Shown here: piece after piece, positions 54,018 to 64,000 of the stretch | How the letters are laid out: the number at the start of each line of letters is the position of its first letter | Position numbering within the stretch: the stretch's first letter is position 1 | Assembly (NCBI RefSeq): GCF_022829465.1 | Contig: NZ_JAKSXZ010000054.1 | Span: forward strand, 1 to 64,000 | Length of the DNA: 64,000 nt | Source: Methylobacterium sp. J-067 | GTDB lineage: Bacteria; Pseudomonadota; Alphaproteobacteria; Rhizobiales; Beijerinckiaceae | Reading direction: 5' to 3' | Made by a program: the position numbers and the translations under genes | The notes under the pieces: generated by a model | What the model saw: the letters and a program-made list of their open reading frames with translations, nothing else | The model's database searches: none | What the model was told of the DNA's origin: nothing

Positions 54018-54691
54018 CAGGCGGCCTTCTGCAGGGTTTCGAGCCTTTTGCGGACGCGTTCGGCGGTGGTCGGGATCAGGTCGCCGGTCGCGGCATCGTG
54101 GTACTCCTTCTGCCGATGCTGGCGTTCCTTCAGGGCGTAGCCGCCTCGGCCGGCGGCAACGCGCAGCACCAAGTCCACCCGACGGTCGTACCAGCCCAAT
54201 TCGGGCAGGTCGGCGACCACCTGGGGTATCAGTTCACTGGCCTTGGCGCCGACCAGGAAGTCATGCTCGTCGGTGCCGCGCTCCATCTGGCGCGACCGCG
54301 GCAGGACCAGCCCTCGGCTCTTGAGGATGCCCAACACCGTGTCGAGCGGCTCGTAGGCACCGAAGTAGCGCCGCAGCATCGGCACCCGCCGCAGGTCCGG
54401 CTCCTCGTCGGCGAAGATCCGATGCGCCGTGTCGAGGTGCTGCCGGTCGCCGGTGAGCTCGTAGAGCGAGAGAAGCTCGTCGGCTAGGTAGTCGGGGTAG
54501 CGCACCCAAAAATCGAGTGCCTGCACCTTGGTCTCGCCCCGAAACACGCGGTCGAACCCTTTGACGGGCTCCCCCGTGTACGGTCGGCTGCCCTTCACAA
54601 GGATGAAGAGGATACGCAGGGCGTTGCGATGGTAGTCGACCGGGGGCATGGCCGGATTGCCGCTTGGGATCAGAGGGCCGTCATGTGCCAT
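54017..54691 (-). CDS. Small middle-component-like protein of the three-gene module
   Basis: A 224-residue protein and first gene of the operon. It begins MAHDGPLIPSGNPAMPPVDY. The core HRNALRILFILVKGSRPYTG, then KVQALDFWVRYPDYLADELL, is helical and resembles the winged-helix-type middle components of ABC-3C systems (LmuC-like). It ends with a basic helix (TTAERVRKRLETLQKAA). It overlaps the ATPase start. ATG 54649 is an alternative start. Its family assignment is by pattern and context, not certain. Confidence 0.6.
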   Translation of the reverse strand: MAHDGPLIPSGNPAMPPVDYHRNALRILFILVKGSRPYTGEPVKGFDRVFRGETKVQALDFWVRYPDYLADELLSLYELTGDRQHLDTAHRIFADEEPDLRRVPMLRRYFGAYEPLDTVLGILKSRGLVLPRSRQMERGTDEHDFLVGAKASELIPQVVADLPELGWYDRRVDLVLRVAAGRGGYALKERQHRQKEYHDAATGDLIPTTAERVRKRLETLQKAA

Positions 54692-54972
54692 GCGGGATGA
54701 ATTGCCGCCAAGCTCAGGTCTGAGGGACCGCTTCGCACAAAAGGTTCTCGCCTTCTTCCCGCCGACGGGGTGCCCTTGGCCGCGGTCTCGGGCGTGGGGA
54801 GGAAGGTGTCCGGGTTCGTCTCACCAGCTTCCGTTGTGCCCAGGTTGCCCCGAGCAACCTCCAACGATCGCGTTCAACCTTTGTTCCGTGGCGTTGGTGG
54901 CCGTTCGACCGAGCTCGGTCTCGCGAACCCTCGATGCTTGTCGCGCCCCGAGGCCGGCCTCACCTACAGGGC

Positions 54973-56248
54973 ATGAACAGCGAGTTCGAAGTCATCATCG
55001 TAGGTGGAGGCGCCGCCGGCGTCGGAGCTGCGCGGCGGCTCGCGGCGCACGGGAGGGCGACGTTGCTCCTTGAGACGTCCTCGCGCCTTGGGGGCCGGGC
55101 CTACACACAGGACCTTGGTGGCTATCCGCTCGACCTCGGCTGCGAGTGGCTCCATTCGGGCGACCGCAACGCCTGGGTCGGCATCGCCGAGGCTTCCGGC
55201 TTCCCGGTCGACAGGGGTGACCCGCCATGGGCGAAGGCGCATCCCTCCCTAGCTGACGACAAGGACGACCAGGAGGCGGCGTGGAAGGCCTATGGCGACT
55301 GGGAGGAACGGCTTCGCGCCGTCGCCCCCCGGCACCGACCGGGCGAGCGATGCCCTGGAGCCAGAAGGCCCCTGGAACGGCTATGTCCGTGCCATCGCAG
55401 GGTTCAGGAGCGGGGTCGCGCCGGAATGCATCTCGGCGACCGACTACCTGACGTACGATGACGCCTCGACAGGCAGGAACTGGAACCTGCCGTTCGGCTA
55501 CGGCACCCTGGTCGCCGCCAGCCTGCCAGCCTCTGCCACCGTCCGGTTGGCCACGCCCGCCGAACGGATCGATCTAACCATGGACGGCGTCGAGGTAACC
55601 ACCCGCGCGGGTGCCATCCGCGCCAAGGCCGCTGTCCTCACGGTCTCGACCGCGGTCCTGGCTGGCGACGCGATCCGCCTTCCCCCCGGCATCGACCCCT
55701 GGCGGGAAGCGGCGGCCGCCCTTCCCCTCGGGCGCAACGAGAAGATCTTTCTGGAGATCGGAAGCGACAGCGTGTTCGGGCCGGACTCGCACGCCTACGG
55801 CGACCTGAGGGACCCGAGGTCGGCGGCCTATTCCATCCGGCCGAACGGGTGGCCGGTGATCGAGGCCTTCCTCGGTGGCGAGGGGGCGCGCATCCTGGAC
55901 GAAGAGGGCCCGGCCGCCGGCTTCGCCTTCGTGACGGGACAGTTGGTCGCCTTATTCGGCAGTGAGGTGGCGGGGGCGGTCCGTCCGCTCGCGGCGACCT
56001 CTTGGAGCCGGATGGCGTCCATAGGCGGCGCGTATAGCTGCGCGCTTCCGGGTCGCTCGCAGGCGCGTTCGCGCTTGGCGCAGCCTTGCGAGAACCGGCT
56101 GTTCTTCGCTGGCGAGGCGACGCATCCCTTCGACTTCACGACCGCCCACGGTGCCCACGACAGCGGGCAACGCGCCGCCGGTGAGGCCTTGGCTGTCCTC
56201 CGGAACAGCCATGTCCTCGATAGGCGGGACCCTCCGTTTGCGGCTTGA
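54973..56248 (+). pseudogene. Flavin monoamine oxidase, split by one frameshift
   Basis: ATG 54973 starts MNSEFEVIIVGGGAAGVGAA (Rossmann FAD fold), then LLLETSSRLGGRAYTQDL and LDLGCEWLHSGDRNAW, ending in frame near GDWEERLRAVAP. The same protein continues in the next frame (PEGPWNGYVRAIAGFRSG) to the C-terminal FAD motif NRLFFAGEATHPFDFTTAHG. The break lies at or near a run of six C at about 55326-55331. With one base corrected the enzyme would be about 425 residues, normal for the family. It may be a pseudogene, a sequencing error, or a programmed slip. Confidence 0.8.
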
Positions 56249-56470
56249 CCGGCCAGATGGTGACCTCGTTCCCGGGACGGCGAAGTCGCATCCCAGGAGC
56301 GGCGGTTTTCCCGTCCAGGAATCATGGTTGCGGGCTGGAGACCCTCGACGGCGATGCCGCGGCCGTCTCCCCTCGGACGGGCACCTCACCGTGCCGTGCC
56401 GCACATGGCCTTGGAACGGCGTAAGCCCCGAGCTGTTGAGTTGCCATTCCCATGCGATATGAGATTTCGA

Positions 56471-56857
56471 ATGCGTAAGATCGCACTCGCTTCCACTGCG
56501 CTGCTCGGCCTCGGACTCCTGGCATCGGCGCCCGCAGAGGCACGTGGCTGGGGCTACGGCGGTGGCTACGGTTACGGCCATGGCGGATACGGCTATGGCG
56601 GCGGATATCGCGGCGTCGGCTTCCGCGGCGGCTACGGACGCGGCTACGGCTATCGCCGCGGCATCGGCCCAGGGGCAGCCATCGGCCTCGGGATCGCCGG
56701 CCTCGCCGCAGGGGCCATCGTCGCGAACTCGTACGGCAGCTACGGTTACGGCTATGGCCGCCCGGTCGGGTACTACGGCGGCTACGGCTATGCCCCGGCC
56801 TATGGATACGCCCCGGCTTATGGCTACGGGTACCCGGCTTATGGCTACGGATACTGA
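56471..56857 (+). CDS. Secreted Gly/Tyr-rich protein
   Basis: A 128-residue protein. MRKIALASTALLGLGLLASA is a signal peptide with cleavage near AEARG. The mature part is made of GYGGGYGYG-like repeats around a short hydrophobic helix (GPGAAIGLGIAGLAAGAIVA), ending in four copies of YGYAPAYGY/YPAYGYGY-like units. Such proteins occur in cell envelopes of Methylobacterium and relatives. Function is unknown. A near-upstream ATG at 56459 (MRFRMRK) is possible. A clear terminator follows. Confidence 0.75.
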   Translation: MRKIALASTALLGLGLLASAPAEARGWGYGGGYGYGHGGYGYGGGYRGVGFRGGYGRGYGYRRGIGPGAAIGLGIAGLAAGAIVANSYGSYGYGYGRPVGYYGGYGYAPAYGYAPAYGYGYPAYGYGY

Positions 56858-56909
56858 GTCGTCTGCCCGAACGGCGGGCCGCAGGTTCCGCTGTAGCGAT
56901 TAACGAAGG

Positions 56910-56940
56910 AGGCGCCCGACGGACTGTCGGGCGCCTCTTC
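56910..56940 (+). terminator. Intrinsic terminator of the Gly/Tyr-rich gene
   Basis: AGGCGCCCGAC (56910-56920) and GTCGGGCGCCT (56926-56936) pair perfectly over a 5-base loop and are followed by CTTC. It lies about 50 bases after the stop codon. Confidence 0.8.
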
Positions 56941-57001
56941 GCGTAGGGGAGTATCCCACAAGCGTGACCAGAGCCCGATGTGTCCGCCGGGTGCGTCGCC
57001 T

Positions 57002-57313
57002 TCAGGTCGACGCGACCATTTCCCCCGGTGTCGGTTCGGCCCCGGCGGCGCCGGGTTCAGGCCCGGACGAGGATGCCGGCACGGTGGCGCCGGAGGCCGC
57101 GACGAGTGAGCGGATCATGCCGAGCAGCGCGAGTCGTTCCGGACAGTCTGCCCCGATTGAGAGGAAAGTCGAGAGTTCGACGCGGGACGGCCTTCCGCCC
57201 GAGGGACCGTTCGGCTCATGGAGAACGAACACGTCCTCCGGGTCCTCGCCGACGCATAGGAACCAGTGGTCGCCGTTCGACGCGGCGTAGATCAATTTGC
57301 GTGCGATGCTCAT
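57002..57313 (-). CDS. Small hypothetical protein (103 aa)
   Basis: ATG 57313 (MSIARKLIYAASNGDHWFLC) has AGGAGG about 11 bases upstream. The protein reads EDPEDVFVLHEPNGPSGGRP and VELSTFLSIGADCPERLALL, a pattern I associate with small conserved proteins of Rhizobiales. The end is Ala/Pro-rich. Cytoplasmic; no function is known. Confidence 0.65.
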   Translation of the reverse strand: MSIARKLIYAASNGDHWFLCVGEDPEDVFVLHEPNGPSGGRPSRVELSTFLSIGADCPERLALLGMIRSLVAASGATVPASSSGPEPGAAGAEPTPGEMVAST

Positions 57314-57442
57314 GACGTCGACAGCCTCCTCTTGCGAGGTCAAATAGGGCCGATGGCGACAGCGCCCCTCGTCACGGTAGCCGGTCCCTCGGGCACTATC
57401 GGTCGGTCGCATGGTCGGCTGCCGGCCTGCCCGTCGCGTGGG

Positions 57443-57718
57443 TCAGCGGTCGGCCCCGCCGTCCGATCCGGCACGGGTTCGCTCGTATGCCACGATGGCC
57501 TTCGAGCATCCCTCCGACAGGTTCGGGCGATTGCGCTCGAAGCAGGCTTTCACTTCGGCTCCGTCCGGCCTCATCCCGGCGCAGAAGCGAAGGTAGTCGC
57601 CCCCGCAATTAGCTCTCATGGCCTCCATCCCCGGTCCCTTTTGCGCGGAGCATGGGCGACTTGCGGCCAGGGGTATCGCGAGCGCGAGTATCGCCAGGGT
57701 GAGGATACGAAGGCTCAT
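57443..57718 (-). CDS. Secreted cysteine-rich protein (91 aa)
   Basis: MSLRILTLAILALAIPLAAS is a signal peptide with cleavage near SAQK. The mature part has four regularly placed cysteines (MRANCGGDYLRFCAGM, EVKACFERNRP, SEGCSKAIVAYE), probably forming two disulfides. It is like the small Cys-rich GG-repeat periplasmic proteins. Function is unknown. Confidence 0.7.
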   Translation of the reverse strand: MSLRILTLAILALAIPLAASRPCSAQKGPGMEAMRANCGGDYLRFCAGMRPDGAEVKACFERNRPNLSEGCSKAIVAYERTRAGSDGGADR

Positions 57719-58002
57719 CGGCGGTCTCTTCCTACGGTTCGTCGGATCGGCGTCCCGGCTAACTCGGCTCGGGAACGGGCGGATTAGCGAATTGCTGACG
57801 GACCCGGGCTAGCTCCGCCATCGGCGATGCCGACGCCCTGACCGAGAAACCCTCGACAGATACGATGTGCATGGTCGCGATGCGCATCGGTCGCGCGGCT
57901 CGGGTCCGCCTAGGTGTTATCGGTCATCGAGCCCCACCGACATTCCCAGTGTGACGCTCCCGGGGATGGAAAGCCTCGATGGACACCGCAGCGGCGTCCG
58001 CG

Positions 58003-58239
58003 TCACCCGCTCGGCCCGCCCTGCCAGCGGTTGACGTAGAGGACGAGTAACTCGCCCACGGCGCTTTCCGCGTAAGCATCAGCGTCCTCGCCACGAAGCG
58101 GGAGGACCACCTCCGTCGGCAACCTGCCGCACAGCACGGTCGCGATGTCGTCGTCGTACAGGCCTGTCATCCTCGCCTCGTCGAGGACCCGCTGGTCGTA
58201 CTGGCGCCGACGTTCGTCGCCGGCATCGGACTGGAACAT
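58003..58239 (-). CDS. Hypothetical protein (78 aa)
   Basis: A 78-residue acidic protein, MFQSDAGDERRRQYDQRVLD..., with DDDIATVLCGRLPTEVVLPL and a hydrophobic C-terminal helix (AVGELLVLYVNRWQGG). The start context is only moderate. No family was recognised. Confidence 0.5.
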   Translation of the reverse strand: MFQSDAGDERRRQYDQRVLDEARMTGLYDDDIATVLCGRLPTEVVLPLRGEDADAYAESAVGELLVLYVNRWQGGPSG

Positions 58240-58608
58240 GGGAGCGAGCGGTCAGGTGCGGGGCCCGGGACTGCCCGGTCGGAAGGGGCGACGGGCCGGA
58301 CGCGCGCCCGGAATGACGCATGCGCCCGGCCTCGCGGCCGTCCCGAGCGCTGATCGGAGGGAACGCCCGGTATGACCTCGAAAGGGGATCGGATGCCCGG
58401 AAGACCCGCGCACGCGGCGGGAGCAATATATGCGGAGCCCGGCCAGGCCCAGAGAGAGAGATGTACCGTTATCCGGCGATTTCTCCCGCGCCTCCGGACG
58501 TCGTCAGGCAGGGCCGGGTCGCCCGCCCTGCTTCGAGCCGCCTGCACAGGGAGGGGTGACGGCTCGGCAGAGGGCAAGATGCGCTGCGAGGAAATCGCGC
58601 AGACTTCG
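58240..58608. other. Intergenic stretch, no gene recognised
   Basis: About 370 bases. Overlapping short frames occur on both strands but lack ribosome binding sites and have arginine/proline-rich shadow composition. No repeat, tRNA or terminator was recognised. Confidence 0.5.
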
Positions 58609-58818
58609 CTACCTGCCTTCCTCTTCGCCGGGGGCCGTGCCGGTCGATTTCCTCGCTTCCCGCTCCGCCATCAACTCACGCCTGGCCATGAGCCAGAACT
58701 GCATCTCAAATCCTTCGGGACGGTGATGCCGCTCCCAAATGTCATAGGCCCGTTCACGGATTTCCCCGTCCGGGATCGCCCCTGATTGAGGGGGCGGGTT
58801 GGAAGGTGGCTTGGACAT
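58609..58818 (-). CDS. DUF2934 protein (69 aa)
   Basis: A 69-residue protein with the DUF2934 core IPDGEIRERAYDIWERHHRP and FEMQFWLMARRELMAERE. The N-terminus is Pro-rich and the C-terminus short and acidic. DUF2934 proteins are small, of unknown function, common in Rhizobiales and often on plasmids or islands. Confidence 0.78.
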   Translation of the reverse strand: MSKPPSNPPPQSGAIPDGEIRERAYDIWERHHRPEGFEMQFWLMARRELMAEREARKSTGTAPGEEEGR

Positions 58819-58992
58819 CGTCGGAAGTTGGTTTTCCTCATGAAGCGGGGTGCCACATAGCCTTCGGGAAACGATCCGGGCAGTCGCGCCAAGTGTGCCA
58901 TTATCCCGCCGAGCGAAATGGGTGGTTCGCGATATCGCCCGGCCACCGCGTAAGACGACGCGGTTCGCCCGCAGTCGGACGGGTCGCGCGGC

Positions 58993-61743
58993 TCAAGCCT
59001 CGGCGATGAGGTCCTTGATGCGGGTTGCGAGCGTCTCCAGCACGAACGGCTTTGTCAGAACCTGCATGCCCGGGCGCAGGTAGCCGTTCCCGAGCACGGC
59101 GTTCTCGGCGTAGCCGGTGATGAACAGCACCTTCAGGTCCGGCCGCCGCTCGCGACCGGCATCGGCCATCTGGCGCCCGTTCATCCCGCCCGGCAGGCCG
59201 ACATCCGTGACCAGCAGGTCGATGCGCACGTCCGATTGCAGCACCTTCAGGCCGGCGACGCTGTCGGCGGCCTCGATGGCGGTGTAGCCGAGATCTTCCA
59301 GCACCTCCGTGACCAGCATGCGTACGGAGGGCTCGTCGTCGACGATCAGCACCGTCTCGCCCTGGCCCGCCAGTTCCGCCTCGGCGAGCCGGCGCGCGAC
59401 CTCGGCCTCGTCGGCCTCGCCGTAGTGACGGGGCAGGTAGAGGCACACCATCGTGCCCTCGCCGACCTCCGAGTAGATCCGCACCTGCCCGCCCGACTGG
59501 CGGGCGAAGCCGTAGACCATGGACAGGCCGAGGCCCGTGCCCTCGCCGGTGGGCTTGGTGGTGAAGAACGGCTCGAAGACCTTGTCGATCAGGTCCGGCG
59601 CCATACCGGTGCCGGTGTCGCTCACGCAGACGCTGAGATACTGCCCCGGCGGCAGGTCGTGCTGACGGCCGCCGACCTCGTCGATCCATCTGTTGGCGGT
59701 CTCGATGGTGATGCGGCCGCCCTCCGGCATCGCGTCGCGGGCGTTGATGCACAGGTTGAGCAGGGCGTTCTCCAACTGCCCCGGGTCGATCAGCGCTGGC
59801 CACAGCCCGGCGAGGCCGACGACCTCCAGGTGGACGGCCGGGCCGACGGTGCGCCGGATCAACTCCTCCATGTCGGTGACGAGGCGGTTCACGTTGGTCG
59901 GCTTGGGGTCGAGGGTCTGGCGCCGGGAGAAGGCGAGGAGCCGGTGGGTCAGCGCGGCCGCACGCCTGGCAGCGCCCTGGGCGACCGTCATGTAGCGGTC
60001 GAGGTCGCCCATCCGGCCCTGGCTCATCCGGGTCTGCATCAGTTCCAGCGAACCCGAGATGCCGGCCAGCAGATTGTTGAAATCGTGGGCCAAGCCACCG
60101 GTGAGTTGACCCACCGCCTCCATTTTCTGCGATTGCCGCAGGGCTTCCTCGGTCCTCGCGAGGGCTTCGGCTTGCCGCTTGATCTCGGTCACGTCGCGCA
60201 CGGAGGCGTAGATCAGGCCGTCGCGCGGAACCGCGTTCCAGGACAACCAGACGTAGGTGCCGTCTCGGTGGCGGTAGCGGTTCTCGAAGGTGAGTTGGGC
60301 CTCCCCGCGCGAGAGCCCACCCGCCGCCGTCACGGTCGCCGCGAAGTCGTCGGGGTGTACGAAGTCGAGGAAGGGCCGCGCCTTCATCTCGGCGTCGGTC
60401 CATCCGAGGGTCCGGGGCCAGGCCGGGTTCAGGCTGACGAAGTATCCGTCGAGGTTGGCCACGCACAACAGGTCGGAGGAGGCCTGCCAGATCTGGTCGC
60501 GTTCCGCGGTTCGAGCCGCGACCTGGCTTGCGAGGTCCGCCTCCGTTTGCACCCGGGCGGTCACGTCCTGCACGAAGACGTGGTAGCCGTCGACGCGACC
60601 ATCGGCGGCACGGCGAGGCAGGTAGCGGATCTCGGCGATGCGGGAGCGCCCGTCGCGGTACGGCCATTCCATCTCGAAAGTGACGGATTCGCCGGCCAGC
60701 GCGCGTTTCATGAATGGCTCGCGCGCGGCGTAGCCGTCCGGGGTAAGCAAGTCCCGGACGTGTCTCCCGATGACCTCGTCGGGCGGCAGGAAGAACCAGT
60801 CCTCGTAGGCCCTGTTGGCGAACCGGTAGACCTGGTCCTCGCCGATAAAGGCGATCAGCACCGGCAACGCGTCCGCGATGAGGCGGAGCTCGCGTTCTCC
60901 GGCCTCGGCGCGACGCTCCATCGCCCGGCGTTCGGTGATGTCCGAAAAGAACACGGCGACGCGATGCGTGGCGGGATCACCGGTACGAAGGGCGTGCACG
61001 TCGAACCAGCGCCCGAACACATCGGCGTAATGCTCGAAGTGAGCGGGCTCGCCGGTCAGGGCGACGCGTCCGTAGGTGTCGAACCAGTACCGTTCGAGGT
61101 CGGGCGCGAACTCGCTCACCCACTTGCCCGCGACGTCGGCCCCCGTCTGCCGCACGAAGGCCGGGTTGGCCTCGACGATACGGTAATCGACGGCACGGTC
61201 ACCTTCGAACCTCATCTCGATGACGCAGAAGCCGACCTCGATGCTCTCGAACAGGGTCCGGTAGCGCGCCTCGCTCTCCCGGAGCGCGGCATCGGTCAGG
61301 GTGCGCTCGGTGACGTCGTGGCCCTCCACGAAAATGCCTTCGACCCGACCGTCCGAATCGGAGATCGGCTGGTAGACGAAGTCGAGGTATCGCTCCGTGA
61401 CCGGACCGCCGGGAACGGGTTGCAGGTCCAGCCGCGCACCCGTGGCACGGTGCGGCTTGCCCGAGCGGAACACCTCGTCGAGCAGGGCGACGTAGCCCTG
61501 GACATCGGCCTCCGGTAGCACCTCGGCTACGGCACGCCCGATGACGTCGCGACCGTCGACGGCGCGTTGGTAGGCGGCGTTCGTCAGAGTGAAGCGATGT
61601 TCCGGGCCACTTAGCAGGGCGATGAAGCTCGGGGCCTGCTCGAACATCTGCGCGAGCGAAGCCGAATGCCCACGCAGACGGCGGACCTCGGCTTCGAGCT
61701 CTGCGCGGGACATGCTTTCCAGGTCTGGTTGTGGCGCGTTCAT
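58993..61743 (-). CDS. Multi-PAS hybrid histidine kinase
   Basis: A 916-residue soluble hybrid kinase. Four PAS/PAC units (about 30-150, 160-280, 300-420 and 440-560; for example [20 protein letters not shown] and [20 protein letters not shown]) precede a HisKA domain with phospho-acceptor His in [14 protein letters not shown]. The ATPase domain has [12 protein letters not shown] and [13 protein letters not shown]. The C-terminal receiver shows [13 protein letters not shown] with Asp in [11 protein letters not shown]. The ATG at 61743 ([20 protein letters not shown]) is the first that fits a PAS protein; the frame continues another 520 codons antisense to the next gene and is rejected. It is divergent from a second kinase. 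Confidence 0.9.
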   Translation of the reverse strand: MNAPQPDLESMSRAELEAEVRRLRGHSASLAQMFEQAPSFIALLSGPEHRFTLTNAAYQRAVDGRDVIGRAVAEVLPEADVQGYVALLDEVFRSGKPHRATGARLDLQPVPGGPVTERYLDFVYQPISDSDGRVEGIFVEGHDVTERTLTDAALRESEARYRTLFESIEVGFCVIEMRFEGDRAVDYRIVEANPAFVRQTGADVAGKWVSEFAPDLERYWFDTYGRVALTGEPAHFEHYADVFGRWFDVHALRTGDPATHRVAVFFSDITERRAMERRAEAGERELRLIADALPVLIAFIGEDQVYRFANRAYEDWFFLPPDEVIGRHVRDLLTPDGYAAREPFMKRALAGESVTFEMEWPYRDGRSRIAEIRYLPRRAADGRVDGYHVFVQDVTARVQTEADLASQVAARTAERDQIWQASSDLLCVANLDGYFVSLNPAWPRTLGWTDAEMKARPFLDFVHPDDFAATVTAAGGLSRGEAQLTFENRYRHRDGTYVWLSWNAVPRDGLIYASVRDVTEIKRQAEALARTEEALRQSQKMEAVGQLTGGLAHDFNNLLAGISGSLELMQTRMSQGRMGDLDRYMTVAQGAARRAAALTHRLLAFSRRQTLDPKPTNVNRLVTDMEELIRRTVGPAVHLEVVGLAGLWPALIDPGQLENALLNLCINARDAMPEGGRITIETANRWIDEVGGRQHDLPPGQYLSVCVSDTGTGMAPDLIDKVFEPFFTTKPTGEGTGLGLSMVYGFARQSGGQVRIYSEVGEGTMVCLYLPRHYGEADEAEVARRLAEAELAGQGETVLIVDDEPSVRMLVTEVLEDLGYTAIEAADSVAGLKVLQSDVRIDLLVTDVGLPGGMNGRQMADAGRERRPDLKVLFITGYAENAVLGNGYLRPGMQVLTKPFVLETLATRIKDLIAEA

Positions 61744-61989
61744 GCGGGCTGGATAGGTCTCGTCCGGATCGCACGCGACGGGCCGAGGAACGCATCCGTG
61801 GTGGACCGAAGCCTGCGCACTGATCAATGAAGACCGCGATAGGTAGGGCGTGCCGCCGACGGGTGAAAGTTCGGCCACCGATGCGCTCGCAATTATCCCG
61901 CAATCGCACCGTAGTGCTCCACGGTGACCTTGCCGGCTTGGACTGAGGTCGCGCCCGGCGTGCATGCCGGCGGGTGCAGGCGAGTGATC

Positions 61990-64000
61990 ATGACCCAGTA
62001 CCTCGTCAGGCGCGCCAACATCCTGGTCCTCGGCGTGCTCGTCACCATTCTCGCCCTGGTCGGCGCGGTGACCTGGGAGCGCCTCAACGCCTCTCGGGAG
62101 GCCCGGGAGGCGTCGCAGCACAGCTATCACGTGCTTGCCACCACAAAGGATCTCGCAATCGCCTTGCGCGACGCCGAACGCGGACAACGCGGTTACATCC
62201 TCACCGGCAGGGACGAGTACCTCGCCCCCTACGACGCCGCCCGTGACCGCCTCGGCCTGCTCCAGGGCGAATTGCAGAAGCTGACCGCCGACAACCCCGC
62301 GCAACAGCAGCGCATCCGCGCCCTGGCGCCGGCCATCCAGCACAAGCTGGAGGAGCTCGCCCAGACCGTGCAGGCGCGCCGTGACGGCGGGTTGGAGACG
62401 GCCCTGCGCATCGTCAACGGCGACGCCGGTCGCGCTCACATGCAGAACGCCGAAGCCTTGCTCGACGGCATGCTCGCTGACGAGCAGCGGCTGCTCGATG
62501 AGCGCCTCGCCCAGAACGACGCCCGGGCGGCCTGGGTGCGCTGGATGGTGATCGCCGGGTCGGCGCTTGCGGTCCTGATCCTGCTCTGGGCGGCCCGCCT
62601 CCTGAACCAGGCCTGGTCGCGTTCCTCCGGGGCGGAGGCCGAGCAGCGCGCCCTGGCCCTGCGCCTCCACACTACCCTCTACAGCCTCAGCCAGGGCGTC
62701 GCCGTGTTCGGACCCGACCGCAGGCTCGCGCATTGGAACGAGTGCTTCCAGGTGCTGCTCGACCTGCCGAAGGCGATGCTGGGGCCCGGCACCGCCTACG
62801 GCGTCTTCGTCAAGCACACGGGCGAGCCCGGCCGCGCGGCCCTGGAGACCGAGGATCAAATCCGGCACGGAAGCCGGAATCCCCGCGAGGCGGTCACCTA
62901 CGAGCGGGAACGCGCGGACGGGCACCACCTGGAGATCCGCCGGACGCCGATGCCAGATGGCGGCTTCGTCCTGACCGTCTCGGACATGACCAAACGAGCC
63001 CAGGCGGAGGGCGTGCTGCGCGAGGCGCAGAAGATGCAGGCGGTCGGGCAACTGACCGGCGGTATCGCTCACGACTTCAACAACCTGCTGCAGGTCATCC
63101 TCGGGAACCTGGAGTTCGTCCGTGCGAAGCTCGACGGCGACGCCCGACTGCAACTGAGGATCGAGCGGGCGGCATGGGCGGCCCAGCGCGGGGCCACGCT
63201 GACGGGACAACTCCTCGCCTTCGCCCGCAAGCAGCCGCTCGCCCCGGCGCCCGTCGACCTCGCGGCGACGATGCCGGATCTCATCCCGCTCCTGCGGCGG
63301 ACCCTCGGCGAGCACATCGAGGTGCGCTACGTCGAGACCGCGGGTCTGTGGCCGGCGATGGCCGACCCGGCCCAGTTGGAGAGCGCGGTCCTAAACCTGG
63401 CCCTGAACGCTCGGGACGCGATGCCCGGGGGTGGAAGGCTCACCATCGAGCTCGGCAACAAGGTCCTCGACGAGGTTTATGCCCGGGACCACGCCGAGAT
63501 CGTGCCGGGCGACTACGCCATGGTCGCGGTCTCCGATACCGGCCACGGGATGACGCCGGAGGTGGTGGCCCGCGTCTTCGAGCCGTTCTTCACCACCAAG
63601 CCGGACGGCAAGGGGACCGGGCTCGGCCTCGCAATGGTGTTCGGCTTCGTCAAGCAGTCGGGCGGCCACGTGAAGATCTATTCCGAGCCCGGCGAGGGCA
63701 CGACGGTGAAGATCTACCTGCCCCGGGCGGTCGGGACGGTGGCGGCGGCGGGGCAGCGAAGCGCCGTGCCGGTGGAACTGCCGCGCGGCTCGGCGACGGT
63801 GCTGGTCGTGGAGGACGAGGCGGGGGTACGAGAGATCGCATGCGCGATCCTGGCTGACCTCGGCTACCAGGTCCTGGATGCGGCCGACGGCGAAGAGGCG
63901 CTCAGGGTGTTCGGGGCGAACGCGTCGACCGTCGACCTGCTGCTGACCGACGTGGTGCTGCCCGGCAAGGTGCGGGGGCGCGAACTCGCGGAGCGGGTCC
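61990..64000 (+). CDS. CHASE3 hybrid histidine kinase (cut by window edge)
   Basis: The frame runs open to the end of the window (670 codons visible). ATG 61990 starts [20 protein letters not shown], a first membrane helix. It is followed by a periplasmic CHASE3 domain ([31 protein letters not shown]), a second helix ([20 protein letters not shown]), a PAS-like domain and HisKA with His in [14 protein letters not shown]. The ATPase segments are [12 protein letters not shown] and [14 protein letters not shown] receiver domain begins at [13 protein letters not shown] and is cut. It is divergent from the other kinase, 246 bases away; the two could form a regulatory pair. Confidence 0.88.
   Translation, partial: MTQYLVRRANILVLGVLVTILALVGAVTWERLNASREAREASQHSYHVLATTKDLAIALRDAERGQRGYILTGRDEYLAPYDAARDRLGLLQGELQKLTADNPAQQQRIRALAPAIQHKLEELAQTVQARRDGGLETALRIVNGDAGRAHMQNAEALLDGMLADEQRLLDERLAQNDARAAWVRWMVIAGSALAVLILLWAARLLNQAWSRSSGAEAEQRALALRLHTTLYSLSQGVAVFGPDRRLAHWNECFQVLLDLPKAMLGPGTAYGVFVKHTGEPGRAALETEDQIRHGSRNPREAVTYERERADGHHLEIRRTPMPDGGFVLTVSDMTKRAQAEGVLREAQKMQAVGQLTGGIAHDFNNLLQVILGNLEFVRAKLDGDARLQLRIERAAWAAQRGATLTGQLLAFARKQPLAPAPVDLAATMPDLIPLLRRTLGEHIEVRYVETAGLWPAMADPAQLESAVLNLALNARDAMPGGGRLTIELGNKVLDEVYARDHAEIVPGDYAMVAVSDTGHGMTPEVVARVFEPFFTTKPDGKGTGLGLAMVFGFVKQSGGHVKIYSEPGEGTTVKIYLPRAVGTVAAAGQRSAVPVELPRGSATVLVVEDEAGVREIACAILADLGYQVLDAADGEEALRVFGANASTVDLLLTDVVLPGKVRGRELAERV

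Larger units (their letters stand above)
33897..54691. mobile_element. Integrated genomic island (left junction seen, right end outside or unresolved)
   Basis: The left edge is defined by a 3' tRNA-Gly half at 33897 with a tyrosine recombinase immediately inside. The content is typical of a mobile element: decayed phage tail genes, a possible replication initiator, a PrimPol-helicase, and a defence-like operon with overlapped genes. The end given here is simply the last gene that clearly belongs to the accessory set. No second copy of the tRNA half was found up to 64,000, so the true right end is likely further right. Confidence 0.7.

Noticed and set aside
61744..63315. 520-codon N-terminal extension of the minus-strand kinase frame
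   Set aside because: It is antisense to the CHASE3 kinase, which has clear domains on the plus strand; the residues are Arg/Leu-rich shadow composition without domains.

Overview
The window is high-GC alphaproteobacterial chromosome, most likely Methylobacterium/Methylorubrum or a close Hyphomicrobiales (Rhizobiales) relative. The indications are a Porin_2-type porin start, a class II glutamine synthetase beside glnA and glnB, the tRNA-Leu/tig/clpP/clpX/lon order, a circularly permuted (two-piece) tmRNA gene, and a YdeP/FDH4-like molybdopterin oxidoreductase. The genus is inferred from gene content only.

Positions 1 to about 33,890 are core-like. They hold a porin start, an EamA exporter, a cupin and an RNase D. 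A nitrogen block follows (glnA, an AT-rich immunity-like ORF, a sigma-54-promoted glnII, a small ORF, glnB). Next come a NAD(P)HX repair enzyme, a multicopper-oxidase-fold protein that has lost most copper ligands, and the protein quality-control block (tRNA-Leu, tig, clpP, clpX, lon, tRNA-Val, permuted tmRNA). After these are a GFA protein, several small proteins, a complete peptide-type ABC importer with a second divergent binding protein, selA, ohrR, a pentapeptide-repeat membrane protein, and a YdeP-type oxidoreductase with an MTH1187-type protein.

At 33,897-33,946 lies the 3' half of a tRNA-Gly(TCC) gene with no 5' half. It is followed directly by a tyrosine recombinase, so this is the left junction of an integrated element. 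The intact tRNA-Gly copy that should mark the other end is not in the window. The island carries a metallophosphoesterase, a tightly overlapped operon with a Cro/C1-type regulator and a short DnaQ-like exonuclease, decayed phage tail genes, a possible HEPN RNase gene set among those tail remnants, a possible replication initiator, and a very large PrimPol-helicase behind paired palindromic operators. It also carries a three-gene module (small protein, SMC/Rad50-like ATPase with a CxxC hook, PD-(D/E)XK nuclease protein) at 49,622-54,691. This module has the architecture of ABC-three-component/Lamassu-type anti-phage or anti-plasmid systems and is the best candidate for an under-described system here.

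From about 54,970 to the end are a frameshifted flavin amine oxidase, a Gly/Tyr-rich secreted protein, several small hypothetical proteins and two divergent hybrid histidine kinases; the last is cut by the window edge. Whether this stretch is inside or outside the island cannot be decided from the sequence given.
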